Assembly: GCF_011762025.1 (NCBI RefSeq)
Contig: NZ_JAASQR010000003.1
Span: 248,001 to 312,000, forward strand
Reading direction: 5' to 3'
Source: Sphingobium vermicomposti
GTDB lineage: Bacteria > Pseudomonadota > Alphaproteobacteria > Sphingomonadales > Sphingomonadaceae
DNA: 64,000 nt
Shown here: positions 36,767 through 45,584 of the stretch, piece by piece
Layout of the letters: the number at the start of each line of letters is the position of its first letter
Numbering within the stretch: the first letter of the stretch is position 1
Program-made: the position numbers and the translations under genes
Notes under the pieces: model-generated
Databases searched by the model: none
What the model was told of the DNA's origin: nothing
The model's input: the letters and a program-made list of their open reading frames with translations, nothing else

Positions 36767-38218
36767 CTAGTCCCGCCCACGCAGTTCATCGCCGCGCAGG
36801 GCGGTGACATGCAGCACATTGGTGGACCCCGGCGTTCCGAAGGGTACGCCCGCCAGAACAACGATCTTGCCGCCCTTTTCCGCCATGTCATGGCGCAGCG
36901 CCATGCGCCGGGCCTTGCCGACCATCTCCTCAAAAGTGCCGATATCCTTGGTCCGCACGGCATGCACGCCCCAGGTCAGGCCTAGCTTGCGGGCAGTATC
37001 CTGCCGTGGCGTCAGCGCCAGGATGGGCGTCATGGGCCGCTCACGCGCGACCCGGCGCACGGTGCTGCCCGACAATGTGAAACAGGTGATGGCGCTCGCC
37101 CCGACGACGGACACGATTCCCGCCGCACCTTCGGCTAGCGCATCGGCGGTGGTGGGGTCCGGCTTGGTCTCGGTAAAGTGAAGCCGCGCGAAATAACCGG
37201 GGTCGCGCTCGACGCTATGGGCGATGCTGTCCATCATGGCGACCGCCTCTTCCGGCCAGTCGCCAGCGGCTGTCTCTGCCGACAGCATGATGGCGTCCGC
37301 CCCGTCATAGACCGCGGTCGCGACGTCTGACACTTCGGCGCGGGTCGGTGTGGGCGACTTGATCATCGATTCCAGCATCTGCGTCGCCACCACGACGGGC
37401 CGCCCCATGCGCCGCGCGGTCGCGACGATCTGCTTTTGCAGCGGGGGAACGGCCTGGGGCGGCAGTTCCACGCCCAGGTCGCCGCGCGCCACCATGACGC
37501 CGTCGGCCAGCTCCAATATCTCCTCCAGCCGCTGCACGGCGGAAGGCTTTTCTATCTTCGCCATCAACGCGCCATGCCCGCCCATCAGCTTGCGCGCTTC
37601 GGCCAGATCTTCTGGCCGCTGCACGAAACTGAGCGCGATCCAGTCACAGCCCTGCTCGACCGCGAAGCTCAAATCCCGGCGGTCCTTTTCCGTCAGCGCG
37701 GGGACCGGCACGACCACGTCCGGCACGTTCACGCCCTTCCGGTTCGATAGCGCGCCACCCACTTCCACGACCGTATCGATGCGGTCAGCGGTCACTGCCT
37801 TGACGCGCAGGACCAGCTTGCCATCGTCCAGCAGCAGCCGGGTTTCGGGCAGCAATGCCGCATATATCTCTGGGTGGGGCAAATTCACGCGATCCGCATT
37901 GCCGGGTGCCGGGTCCCGATCCAGCACGAACGCCGCCCCCGTTTCCAGCACGGCAAGGCCGCGTTCAAACGTGCCGACGCGCAGCTTGGGGCCCTGAAGG
38001 TCGCCCAATATGGTGGTCGGTCGACCAAATTCCTTTTCCAGCGTGCGAATGATCGCGATCCGCGCGGCATGATCCTCATGCGAACCATGGCTCATGTTGA
38101 TGCGGAACGCGTCGGCCCCTGCAACGAAGAGCGCCCGGATGATTTCCGGGCTGTCGCTCGCCGGGCCAAGGGTCGCCAATATGCGGACCTTGCGCGAACG
38201 GGGCGGTAATCGAGTCAT
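36767..38218 (-). CDS. pyk: Pyruvate kinase
   Basis: A 483-residue enzyme. KVRILATLGPAS starts the barrel; FRINMSHGSHEDH and GDLQGPKLRVG bind phosphoenolpyruvate and K+ or Mg2+. MAKIEKPSAVQRL contains the catalytic Lys, MVARGDLGVELP the Mg ligand region, and AVYDGADAIMLSAETAAGDWP follows. It makes pyruvate and ATP from phosphoenolpyruvate in the Entner-Doudoroff/lower glycolytic route. The B domain (about residues 70-170) is present. It is monocistronic as far as can be seen. Confidence 0.96.
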   Translation of the reverse strand: MTRLPPRSRKVRILATLGPASDSPEIIRALFVAGADAFRINMSHGSHEDHAARIAIIRTLEKEFGRPTTILGDLQGPKLRVGTFERGLAVLETGAAFVLDRDPAPGNADRVNLPHPEIYAALLPETRLLLDDGKLVLRVKAVTADRIDTVVEVGGALSNRKGVNVPDVVVPVPALTEKDRRDLSFAVEQGCDWIALSFVQRPEDLAEARKLMGGHGALMAKIEKPSAVQRLEEILELADGVMVARGDLGVELPPQAVPPLQKQIVATARRMGRPVVVATQMLESMIKSPTPTRAEVSDVATAVYDGADAIMLSAETAAGDWPEEAVAMMDSIAHSVERDPGYFARLHFTETKPDPTTADALAEGAAGIVSVVGASAITCFTLSGSTVRRVARERPMTPILALTPRQDTARKLGLTWGVHAVRTKDIGTFEEMVGKARRMALRHDMAEKGGKIVVLAGVPFGTPGSTNVLHVTALRGDELRGRD

Positions 38219-38322
38219 TCAGAAATGCTCCTGATCGTCATGAATGCCTTCATTTGCCAAGGCGCCGTTTTCGATTATCCATGCTGCACGACAGGATGAT
38301 GTAGATCAGCGAAAGGATCGCC

Positions 38323-38622
38323 GTGGCGGACAATATGCTCAACGATGCGGTTGCCGCAACCGCCTTCCGCAGGCTGGTGGCGCATTTGCAGCATCGCACC
38401 GATGTTCAGAACATCGATCTGATGGGAATGGCGGGCTTTTGCCGCAACTGCCTGGCCGACTGGATCGCGGAAGCCGACGGCGCGATGAGCAGGGATGATG
38501 CGCGCGCGATCATCCACGGAATGCCTTTTTCCGAATGGAAACAACGCTATCAGGGCGAAGCCACGCCTGAGCAGATCGCAAAGATGCAGGAGAGTGTGGC
38601 GAAGAACGCCGACACGCATTAG
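38323..38622 (+). CDS. DUF1244 protein
   Basis: A 99-residue protein starting with GTG at 38323 after [39 protein letters not shown] and [12 protein letters not shown] match DUF1244 (PF06844). The CRNC pair may bind a metal or be redox active; function is unknown. A DUF2312 gene follows after about 43 bp, a frequent neighbour in this class. Confidence 0.9.
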   Translation: MADNMLNDAVAATAFRRLVAHLQHRTDVQNIDLMGMAGFCRNCLADWIAEADGAMSRDDARAIIHGMPFSEWKQRYQGEATPEQIAKMQESVAKNADTH

Positions 38623-38665
38623 ACGCGACCACCGACCGATTCACATTTACCCGGAGACAGACATA

Positions 38666-38908
38666 ATGAGCGAGGGCAACGTCGCCGCCGACCAGCTACG
38701 CCTTCTGATCGAGAAGATCGAGCGGCTCGAAGAGGAAAAGAAGGGTGTCGGAGACGACATCAAGGACGTTTATTTAGAAGCTAAAGCGACGGGTTACGAT
38801 CCGAAAATCATGCGACAAATCGTCCGTTTACGAAAAATGCCGCAGCACGATCGACAGGAAATGGAAGCGATCCTACAGACTTATCTTTCTGCTTTAGGGA
38901 TGGAATAA
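38666..38908 (+). CDS. DUF2312 (UPF0335) protein with a mid-gene composition break
   Basis: An 80-residue coiled-coil-like protein: [47 protein letters not shown], the UPF0335 pattern (a family long noted near DNA metabolism genes). The ATG at 38666 gives the family start. The first about 100 bases use GC-rich codons (about 59% GC by hand). The last 141 bases use TTA, CGA, TCT and AAA codons (about 43% GC by hand), which is unlike almost all neighbours but like the gene that follows. The reading frame and the family pattern are intact. Confidence 0.92.
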   Translation: MSEGNVAADQLRLLIEKIERLEEEKKGVGDDIKDVYLEAKATGYDPKIMRQIVRLRKMPQHDRQEMEAILQTYLSALGME

Positions 38909-38912
38909 CAAC

Positions 38913-39542
38913 TCAGTCGTCCAGTTCCCGATGCGCTCGCTCATACAAAGCCAGCGTATCGGGATCCCCAGCAACTAAATCTCCAATAATCTCCTTTGCC
39001 AGCGCCACATGTCTGCCAAAGGCTTTGACCGTCTGCTCCATCACTCCAATGGACGTGTCGAAGAACCAAAAGAAGCCGGTTTTCGCCGCCTCAATTTCCA
39101 CATCGGACAATAGCAGGTCGCCATTGCTTTTGGGATGCGTAATCCGATTTCGGGCAGCGATGGCCCTCTTCAGATTTTCCCACTCAGCGCAGCCGAAATC
39201 CACGTCGATTTCTTTACAACAAGATTTAGCGACCTTGGTTGTCAGCCTGATCATCGCCGGAAGTGAAACATGGCGTGGCTGTTCGAGGATTTCCCCTGTT
39301 TGGCTGACAGAAAAAGAAGCCTCAGCAAAAGCCATTTCCATCAGCGGTGTGGCGACATCAAATTCCCTTGCGATGGACAACACATGCATCCGATAGACCC
39401 ACGACATCCCCTCCGCTGCGGAAACCGTGGTTCGAAGCAGGTTTCGACGTTCGACAGGTCCGTCAGACGCATGGAGATGATCGAGCGCCCATTGCACATC
39501 ATCTGTTAGCGACTGAATAAATGCGATCATTCCACGGTCCAT
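38913..39542 (-). CDS. Unknown protein with a HEPN-like RNRITHP motif
   Basis: A 209-residue, mostly helical cytosolic protein that I do not recognise. AIAARNRITHPKS contains R-x4-H, the catalytic-type motif of HEPN domains, set in a helix-rich C-terminal half. HEPN domains are often RNases in toxin-antitoxin and defence systems, but many are inactive or non-defence. No antitoxin or nucleotidyltransferase gene is adjacent. GC content is about 47-57% in lines counted by hand, below neighbours at about 65-70%. It ends 4 bp from the DUF2312 stop, tail to tail. The function is open. Confidence 0.7.
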   Translation of the reverse strand: MDRGMIAFIQSLTDDVQWALDHLHASDGPVERRNLLRTTVSAAEGMSWVYRMHVLSIAREFDVATPLMEMAFAEASFSVSQTGEILEQPRHVSLPAMIRLTTKVAKSCCKEIDVDFGCAEWENLKRAIAARNRITHPKSNGDLLLSDVEIEAAKTGFFWFFDTSIGVMEQTVKAFGRHVALAKEIIGDLVAGDPDTLALYERAHRELDD

Positions 39543-39661
39543 ATTGCCCCCCTTTGAGGAGCAAGTTCCTACTCAGCACCACCGCTAGCGTCTAGTTGCG
39601 CTTGGCCGGGACCGCCGCTAGAGAGCGCGCTTGGATCACAGATAAAATTTAGGAGCAGGCC

Positions 39662-40405
39662 GTGGCCGGCCATAGCAAATTCAAGAACATCATGCATCGC
39701 AAGGGCGCGCAGGACAAAAAGCGTTCGTCGATGTTCTCCAAGCTCAGCCGCGAAATCACCGTCGCGGCGAAGATGGGTCTGCCCGACCCTGACATGAACC
39801 CGCGCCTGCGGCTAGCGGTCAACGCGGCCAAGGCGCAGTCGATGCCCAAGGATAATATCCAGCGCGCCATCGACAAGGCGTCGAAGGGCGAGGGCGAGAA
39901 TTACGAAGAGGTGCGCTATGAGGGCTATGGCCCCGGCGGCGTCGCCATCATTGTCGAGGCGCTGACCGACAACCGCAACCGCACCGCCACCAATGTGCGC
40001 ACCGCCTTTTCCAAAAATGGCGGCAATCTGGGCGCGTCCGGCGCGGTCAGCCATGGCTTTGATCGCATGGGCCTGATCACCTATCCGGCGGGCGCTGGCG
40101 ATGCCGACGCGATTTTCGAAGCAGCTCTGGAAGCGGGCGCGGAAGATGTGTCGTCGAACGAAGACGAACATGAAATCTGGACCGCCATGGACGCGCTGCA
40201 CGAAGTCGCCAAGGCGCTGGAGTCCAACCTGGGTCCGGCGGACGGCGCAAAGCTCGCCTGGAAGCCACAGACCAGCGTCGACGTCGATGAAAGCAACGCA
40301 GCGACCCTGATGAAGCTGGTCGACACGCTGGAAGATGATGACGACGTCCAGACCGTGTGGGGCAATTATGACGTGTCCGACGAGGTCATGGAAAAGCTGG
40401 GCTAA
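39662..40405 (+). CDS. YebC/PmpR family protein
   Basis: A 247-residue protein starting with GTG at 39662, AGGAG just upstream. [17 protein letters not shown], the three-domain layout, [23 protein letters not shown] and [10 protein letters not shown] are typical. The family includes DNA-binding regulators, and recent work links YebC-type proteins to translation of proline stretches. ruvC follows after 18 bp; the yebC-ruvC order is widely conserved. No ruvA or ruvB is adjacent. Confidence 0.95.
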   Translation: MAGHSKFKNIMHRKGAQDKKRSSMFSKLSREITVAAKMGLPDPDMNPRLRLAVNAAKAQSMPKDNIQRAIDKASKGEGENYEEVRYEGYGPGGVAIIVEALTDNRNRTATNVRTAFSKNGGNLGASGAVSHGFDRMGLITYPAGAGDADAIFEAALEAGAEDVSSNEDEHEIWTAMDALHEVAKALESNLGPADGAKLAWKPQTSVDVDESNAATLMKLVDTLEDDDDVQTVWGNYDVSDEVMEKLG

Positions 40406-40423
40406 AATGCCCGCCTTCCGTCC

Positions 40424-40915
40424 GTGATCATCCTGGGCCTTGACCCCGGCCTTGGCACAACGGGCTGGGGGCTGATCGCGGCGGACGGCAATCGCCTGAC
40501 CCACATCGCCAATGGACAGATCAAGACGGACGCAGCCATGGCGCTGGCGTCCCGCTTGCTGGCGCTGGATCTGGCGCTGGCCGACCTGATCCTGGAACAT
40601 CAGCCCAGCGGCGCGGCGGTCGAAGAGGTGTTCGTCAATGTGAACCCGCAATCGACGCTAAAGCTCGGCCAGGCGCGCGGCGTCGTCCTGCTCGCCGCGT
40701 CCCGTTCCGGCATGGATGTGGGCGAATATGCGGCCCGGCTGGTCAAAAAGTCCGTGGTCGGCGTCGGCAATGCATCAAAGGATCAGGTGCACGCGATGGT
40801 CGCCCGGCTGCTGCCCGGTGCAAAGATCGCCGGACCCGACGCATCGGACGCACTCGCAGTCGCCATAACCCACGCCCACCACCTCGCCAGCGCACGTCGC
40901 ATTCCGCGAAAATGA
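40424..40915 (+). CDS. ruvC: Holliday junction endonuclease RuvC
   Basis: A 163-residue RNase H-fold nuclease starting with GTG at 40424. Acidic active-site residues lie in [13 protein letters not shown] (Asp), AAVEEVFVN (Glu) and [14 protein letters not shown] (Asp pair). RuvC cuts four-way junctions with RuvAB during recombination. It is downstream of the yebC gene in the same operon. A perfect hairpin follows at 40942-40965. Confidence 0.96.
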   Translation: MIILGLDPGLGTTGWGLIAADGNRLTHIANGQIKTDAAMALASRLLALDLALADLILEHQPSGAAVEEVFVNVNPQSTLKLGQARGVVLLAASRSGMDVGEYAARLVKKSVVGVGNASKDQVHAMVARLLPGAKIAGPDASDALAVAITHAHHLASARRIPRK

Positions 40916-40941
40916 TGCGGCGATAGTGACCGTTAGAGCAT

Positions 40942-40965
40942 GATCCGATCCGCCATGATCGGATC
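40942..40965. terminator. Perfect hairpin between convergent ruvC and the next gene
   Basis: GATCCGATC, loop CGCCAT, GATCGGATC. It lies in the 55-bp gap between two converging stops and could serve both strands. No long T-run is present, so it is a weak candidate terminator. Confidence 0.5.
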
Positions 40966-40970
40966 TTGCC

Positions 40971-41291
40971 TTAGTCGCCGTTGGCATCCACTGTGAAAAT
41001 CATCGTTTTGCCTCGTGACGCGGGGTCCCATCCTGCCAATAACGCCGCCCGCACGCCCCTTGCGGCAATCGTGTCGTTGATGTGGGAACGCCCTTTCGGC
41101 AATCCTTTCATCAGGCGTTTGGGCGTGGGAAATTCCAGTACCGCCTCGCGCGGCATGTCTTGCTGACGCAATGAAACCGTCATGCCCTTCCAGCCATCGC
41201 CAGAAGATAGCTGAGGCTCGCTCAGGAGTTCCCAATCAAATTTGGATCCGTCGATTTCAACTGTGCCGCCATGGCTGCGGATATTGGACAT
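40971..41291 (-). CDS. Small protein of unknown function
   Basis: A 106-residue protein that I do not recognise. It contains FDWELLSEPQLSSGDGWKGMTVSLRQQD, LEFPTPKRLMKGLP and ARGVRAALLAGWDPASRGKTMIF, mixed alpha/beta with no signal peptide or membrane segment. The codon use fits the genome, and the sequence has the look of a conserved small domain. It stands between ruvC (convergent) and the DUF2218 gene (same strand, 85 bp upstream). Confidence 0.65.
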   Translation of the reverse strand: MSNIRSHGGTVEIDGSKFDWELLSEPQLSSGDGWKGMTVSLRQQDMPREAVLEFPTPKRLMKGLPKGRSHINDTIAARGVRAALLAGWDPASRGKTMIFTVDANGD

Positions 41292-41376
41292 GGCATCGCC
41301 CTAACATGCCAATGACGGCATTTCACCCCTTTCACTGATGGTGACCCCTCATTCGCCGATGGAGCGAACGCCCCCA

Positions 41377-41655
41377 TCACCGCCAATCAAACGCCAGCGG
41401 GGCTTCGCGGAAGGCGAAGCGGTTCAGGTGGTCGGCGACTACCTGCTTGAAATTTTCGACATCGACGCCGTCCTGCGGTTCAATCGTCACGGACAGGGTT
41501 TCATCCGCCGCCGCCATTCGGATGGGTCCCATGGGGAATGCGATCACGCCTTGCTGGGCGTCGAAGTCGGTTTCGAACTTATGGCTCCAATGTTTGCAAA
41601 GCTGCTGGAGATAGCGGCTGCCATTCTTGGTCGGGACATTGGCGGTCAGGGTCAT
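41377..41655 (-). CDS. DUF2218 protein
   Basis: A 92-residue protein. YLQQLCKHWSHKFE near the N-terminus, then FPMGP, LSVTIEP and LNRFAFREAPLAFDW match DUF2218 (PF09981), a small alpha/beta domain found in proteobacteria. The family is sometimes found near siderophore or metal genes, but nothing nearby supports that here. Function is unknown. Confidence 0.88.
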   Translation of the reverse strand: MTLTANVPTKNGSRYLQQLCKHWSHKFETDFDAQQGVIAFPMGPIRMAAADETLSVTIEPQDGVDVENFKQVVADHLNRFAFREAPLAFDWR

Positions 41656-41775
41656 GCGGGGGAGCCTTTCAGTCTAGCCAGCCGCATGCCGGATCAGCGC
41701 AACGGCGTCAGACAGGTCTGGGGAGCCGAAGCTTCCCTTTCAAGCCCAGCGCCAATCACGCGCCAATCGGCCATG

Positions 41776-41808
41776 AAAAAGCCCGCCGAAACGCTGTCCG
41801 GCGGGCTT
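41776..41808 (-). terminator. Intrinsic terminator after grpE
   Basis: On the minus strand GCCCGCCG and CGGCGGGC form an 8-bp stem (10 with flanking AA/TT) and a 10-nt loop, followed by a T-run (complement of 41776-41780). It lies 26 nt after the grpE stop and ends the hrcA-grpE transcript. Confidence 0.88.
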
Positions 41809-41834
41809 CTCATATATTCAGGCGGATCGCCGCT

Positions 41835-42389
41835 TCAGTCAGGCTTTTTCGCAACGCTGACCAGCGCGGGGCGCAGCAGGCGGCCCTTGATCGTGTAGCC
41901 CGGCTGCATTTCCAGCAGGACCGTCCCCGGCTCCGCTTCATCCGATGGGGTTTCCATCATCGCCTGATGCAGGTTGGGGTCGAGCGGCTGGCCGACCGAC
42001 ACCAGCTTTTCAATGCCGTTGCGTCCAAAGATATTGTCCAGTTCCCGCCCGGTGGCTTCCAGGCCAGCGACCAGACCCTTGAACTTGTCATCTTCCCGCA
42101 ACTCCGCCGGAATCGCCTGAAGCGCGCGGCCCAGATTGTCGGCGACCGACAGCATGTCCCGTGCAAAGGCGGTCGCGGCATAGGCGCGCGCGTCGGCCAG
42201 TTCTTTTTCTAGCCGCCGCCGGACATTCTGCGTTTCGGCATGGGCGTAGAGGATTTCCTGCTTCGCTGCCGCCAGTTCGCCTTCCAACGCGGCGATCCGT
42301 TCCGCTGCGGCATCGCCCGCGGGCGCCGCATCTTCGGGAAGCTCGTCCACGACTTCGCTATTTTCGATATTCTGTGTTTCTTCAATCAT
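41835..42389 (-). CDS. grpE: Nucleotide exchange factor GrpE
   Basis: A 184-residue co-chaperone. The N-terminal half is acidic and then a long coiled coil (ERIAALEGELAAAKQEILYAHAETQNVRRRLEKELADARAYA). The C-terminal part has GIEKLVSVGQPLDPNLHQAMMETPSDEAEPGTVLLEMQPGYTIKGRLLRPALVSV, the GrpE signature. It speeds ADP release from DnaK. Its ATG overlaps the hrcA stop (ATGA). Confidence 0.96.
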   Translation of the reverse strand: MIEETQNIENSEVVDELPEDAAPAGDAAAERIAALEGELAAAKQEILYAHAETQNVRRRLEKELADARAYAATAFARDMLSVADNLGRALQAIPAELREDDKFKGLVAGLEATGRELDNIFGRNGIEKLVSVGQPLDPNLHQAMMETPSDEAEPGTVLLEMQPGYTIKGRLLRPALVSVAKKPD

Positions 42390-43429
42390 CTCATCAATCT
42401 CGACAAGGTCTGCGCGGTGAAGTCCACCATGGGGATCACCCGCGCATAGTTCAAGCGCGTGGGGCCGATCACCCCGACTACGCCGACGACGCGGCCATCG
42501 GCCCCTCTATAAGGGGCGGCTATGACCGAAGAACCGGACAGGGAAAAGAGCTTGTTTTCCGAACCGATGAAGATTTTCGTCGCGCTGCCCGCCAGAGCGC
42601 TTTCCAGCACGCGCGAAATTTCCTGTTTGCCCTCCAGCTGTTCCAGCAACTGGCGCACCCGTTCCAGGTCGGCGGCGGTGCCGTCATCCAGCAAATGGGC
42701 CTGGCCCCGCACGATCAGGACGGGGCGATCGTCGGCGTCATGCGACCAGACGGCAATGCCGCGCTCCACCAGTTCCCGCGCCGCGCCCTGGAGCGCGCTG
42801 CGTTCATTGTCCATCTCCCGCTGCAGGGCGTCGCCCGCGTCGCGCAGGGTCATGCCGCCAAAGCGCGCCGACATGAAATTGGCCGCTTCATTCAACATCA
42901 TCGGCGTCACGTCCGCAGGCAGGTCGAGCACGCGATTTTCAATCGACCCATCCTGTCCCACCAGCACGGCCAACGCCTGACGCCCGTTAAGGGGGACAAA
43001 GCCGAACTGGCGCAGGATCGGCTCCCGCTTTGGCACCATGACGATGCCCGCGCAGGCGGACAGGCCCGATAGCGCGGCGGTGGCGGCGGACAGGGCTTCT
43101 TCAATAGGGCCGCTTTCGCCGATGCCCGCTTCGATCGCGCGCCGTTCCTCCATCGACGGTTCGGCGGCCTGCATCATGCCATCGACGAACAGCCGCAGCC
43201 CCGTTTCGGTCGGCATCCGCCCGGCAGATGTGTGCGGCGCGGCGAGCAGGCCCAGCTCCTCCAGGTCCTGCATGACGTTGCGGATGGATGCGGGCGACAG
43301 GCTGAGCGAGGCCAGTTTGCTGATGGTGCGCGACCCCACCGGCAGGCCCGTGCCGAGATAGCTTTCCACCACCAGTCGAAAGACGTCGCGCGCCCGTTCG
43401 TTCAATTCGGTGATCGGAGTGACCGGCAT
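42386..43429 (-). CDS. hrcA: Heat-inducible transcription repressor HrcA
   Basis: A 347-residue repressor. The N-terminal winged helix covers about residues 8-75 (RDVFRLVVESYLGTGLPVGSRTISK, SPASIRNVMQDLEELGLL). The central and C-terminal parts have the GAF-like fold with GSENKLFSLSGSSVIAAPYRGADGRVVGVVGVIGPTRLNYARVIPMVDFTAQTLSRL. HrcA binds CIRCE operators and represses chaperone genes with help from GroEL. A degenerate half-site lies close upstream (43456-43463), but no full CIRCE element. grpE overlaps its end. Confidence 0.96.
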   Translation of the reverse strand: MPVTPITELNERARDVFRLVVESYLGTGLPVGSRTISKLASLSLSPASIRNVMQDLEELGLLAAPHTSAGRMPTETGLRLFVDGMMQAAEPSMEERRAIEAGIGESGPIEEALSAATAALSGLSACAGIVMVPKREPILRQFGFVPLNGRQALAVLVGQDGSIENRVLDLPADVTPMMLNEAANFMSARFGGMTLRDAGDALQREMDNERSALQGAARELVERGIAVWSHDADDRPVLIVRGQAHLLDDGTAADLERVRQLLEQLEGKQEISRVLESALAGSATKIFIGSENKLFSLSGSSVIAAPYRGADGRVVGVVGVIGPTRLNYARVIPMVDFTAQTLSRLMR

Positions 43430-43474
43430 GGGTCCCTATCTAGGCAAGCAAGGGCTAGCACTCAAGCCAATGCG

Positions 43475-43984
43475 CTAACGCGTGGCAGAAGGCTTCACCA
43501 TGGGTTCGATCTGCAGCATCCGGGGAATGGACGCGATGGTGGCGCGCAGCTTTCCATAGCTGGCGTCCATGCAGCCGGACTGAAACTCCAGCCGGGTGGG
43601 CGGCGCTTCCCCCCTCACCCACTCGATCCGGTAACCGGCCATGTCGGTGGCGAAGCGGGCGCAATTTTCGCCATGGCCGATCCGTTTGGCCGTGCCAGCG
43701 GGCGGACGAAACTGATTCAGCGCGGCACGAAACCGGCGATATTGCGCGGGCGTGACCGTGAAGCGCGTGGGGCCGGGAACGGCGGTGAACCGCTCCGGCT
43801 CCAGCAGGCCCGATCCATCGGGGGTCACGCTTAGCGTGTAGGCGGGGCAGGTGCCGAAACAGGGTCCTGCGGAAAAACGAATCGTGTCGCCCACGGCCAC
43901 CGGCTTTTCCAGTTCCGCTTTTTCCGTCGCGCAGCCCGAAAGGAGCGCCGCACAACCCAAAATCATCATCCATCGCAACTGCAT
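43475..43984 (-). CDS. DUF6438 lipoprotein
   Basis: A 169-residue protein with the lipoprotein signal MQLRWMMILGCAALLSGCATE. IRFSAGPCFGTCPAYTLSVTPDGSGLL is the DUF6438 block (GPCFGTCPxY), with further Cys residues (HGENCARF, QSGCMDA) that could form disulfides in the periplasm. Function is unknown. It is on the same strand as hrcA and upstream of it by about 45 bp, so it may share transcription. Confidence 0.87.
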   Translation of the reverse strand: MQLRWMMILGCAALLSGCATEKAELEKPVAVGDTIRFSAGPCFGTCPAYTLSVTPDGSGLLEPERFTAVPGPTRFTVTPAQYRRFRAALNQFRPPAGTAKRIGHGENCARFATDMAGYRIEWVRGEAPPTRLEFQSGCMDASYGKLRATIASIPRMLQIEPMVKPSATR

Positions 43985-44080
43985 GGCTGCTTCCTACCAT
44001 CTTTCTGGCGGATCGCCACTGGCATGAGGGGACGCCCGGCGCTAAGTCCCCCCGATTGAACGTTTCGGAGTAGAAAATTT

Positions 44081-44797
44081 ATGCGTCCTTCCGGCCGCGC
44101 GCCCGACCAGATGCGCGACATCACCATGGAGCCCGGCTTCACCATCCATGCCGAGGGCAGCTGCCTGGTCAGCTTCGGCGATACGCGCGTACTCTGCACC
44201 GCTTCGGTCGAGGAAAAGGTGCCCCCCTTCCTGCGCGGCAAGGGTTCGGGATGGGTCACGGCGGAATATGGCATGCTGCCCCGCGCCACCCACACGCGCG
44301 GCAGCCGTGAAGCAGCCAAGGGCAAGCAGTCTGGCCGCACGCAGGAAATTCAGCGCCTGATTGGCCGGTCGCTGCGCACCGTGGTCGACATGAAAAAGCT
44401 GGGCGAACGGCAAATCGTCGTCGATTGCGACGTGATCCAGGCCGATGGCGGCACCCGCACGGCGGCAATTTCCGGCAGCTGGGTGGCATTGCGCATCGCC
44501 ATCGACAAGCTGATGGCGTCGGGCGCTCTGGCCGAAGACCCGATCATTCAGAAAGTCGCGGCGATCAGCTGCGGCATCTATAATGGCACCCCCGTCCTCG
44601 ACCTCGACTATGCCGAAGACAGCAACGCGGAAACCGACGCCAACCTGATCCTGACAGGCGATGGCAAATTCGCCGAAGTGCAGGCAACCGCCGAAGGCGC
44701 GGCCTATGATGAGGAAGAGCTGCTGCGCCTGCTGCGCCTCGCCCGCATCGGCTGCTCACAAATCTTCGCGGCGCAGGACAAGGCCACGGGTCGATAA
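44081..44797 (+). CDS. rph: Ribonuclease PH
   Basis: A 238-residue phosphorolytic 3'-5' exoribonuclease. [72 protein letters not shown] and [18 protein letters not shown] are family motifs with the phosphate-binding Arg residues. It trims tRNA 3' ends. It is the first gene of rph-rdgB-hemW, and lies head to head with the DUF6438-hrcA-grpE strand. RBS GGAG lies 10 nt upstream. Confidence 0.97.
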   Translation: MRPSGRAPDQMRDITMEPGFTIHAEGSCLVSFGDTRVLCTASVEEKVPPFLRGKGSGWVTAEYGMLPRATHTRGSREAAKGKQSGRTQEIQRLIGRSLRTVVDMKKLGERQIVVDCDVIQADGGTRTAAISGSWVALRIAIDKLMASGALAEDPIIQKVAAISCGIYNGTPVLDLDYAEDSNAETDANLILTGDGKFAEVQATAEGAAYDEEELLRLLRLARIGCSQIFAAQDKATGR

Positions 44798-44810
44798 TCG
44801 AAAAAATACC

Positions 44811-44880
44811 CCGTTCGTTTCGGTCGCAGGAAGATGATAGCGCAACTTGCGCGTTTCTCGTCTACGCTCGAAACGAACGG
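44811..44880. repeat. Perfect 12-bp inverted repeat spanning the rph-rdgB gap
   Basis: CCGTTCGTTTCG at 44811-44822 and CGAAACGAACGG at 44869-44880, 46 nt apart. An inner hairpin (GCGCA-ACT-TGCGC) lies at about 44840-44852. CCCC and GGGG stretches extend the arms after a small bulge. The unit fills most of the 96-bp gap and ends 13 bp before rdgB. Confidence 0.8.
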
Positions 44881-44893
44881 AGTGGGGTAAAGC

Positions 44894-45523
44894 ATGAGCG
44901 ACGAGTTCGGACAGGAACAGGCAATCCGCAAACTGGGTCCAGGCAAGCTGGTGATAGCGAGCCACAATCCCGGCAAGGTGCGAGAGATTGGCGAATTGCT
45001 GGCGCCCTTTGGCATCGAAACCGTATCGGCTGCGGCGCTGGATCTGCCCGAACCGGACGAAACCGGCACCACATTCATCGCCAATGCCGAATTGAAAGCA
45101 ATGCAGGCCGCCGACCTGTCCGGCCTGCCCGCGCTGGCCGACGATAGCGGCCTTTGCGTGGAAGCACTAAACGGCGATCCGGGCATTTTTTCCGCGCGTT
45201 GGGCCGGCGAGACCAAGGATTTCGGGCTGGCCATGCAGCTGGTGTGGGACGCGATCCAGGCCAAGGGGCCGGATGTCGGGCATGACGCGCACTTCGTATG
45301 CGCCCTCGCCCTGGCCTGGCCCGACGGGCATGTCGAAGTGTTCGAAGGGCGCGTCGACGGCACGATCAGCTGGCCCCCACGCGGGACCAAGGGGTTTGGC
45401 TATGACGCCATTTTCCAGCCCAACGGCCACACGGTCAGCTTTGGCGAGATGGAGCCGGAACAGAAGCACGCGATGAGCCACCGCGCCGACGCCTTCGCCC
45501 AGATGGTGGCGGCGGTCTTCTGA
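44894..45523 (+). CDS. rdgB: RdgB/HAM1 family non-canonical purine NTP pyrophosphatase
   Basis: A 209-residue enzyme. [19 protein letters not shown] opens the fold; [46 protein letters not shown] holds the metal and base-binding residues; [15 protein letters not shown] and [16 protein letters not shown] follow. It hydrolyses ITP, dITP and XTP to monophosphates, keeping deaminated purines out of DNA. rph precedes it and hemW follows, the conserved alphaproteobacterial order. A long inverted repeat lies in its leader. Confidence 0.96.
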   Translation: MSDEFGQEQAIRKLGPGKLVIASHNPGKVREIGELLAPFGIETVSAAALDLPEPDETGTTFIANAELKAMQAADLSGLPALADDSGLCVEALNGDPGIFSARWAGETKDFGLAMQLVWDAIQAKGPDVGHDAHFVCALALAWPDGHVEVFEGRVDGTISWPPRGTKGFGYDAIFQPNGHTVSFGEMEPEQKHAMSHRADAFAQMVAAVF

Positions 45524-45584
45524 ACTGACGGGCGGGCGCTGACACTGGCCGCGTGGACCAAAGCCGTATAAGGACGCCCCGCCC

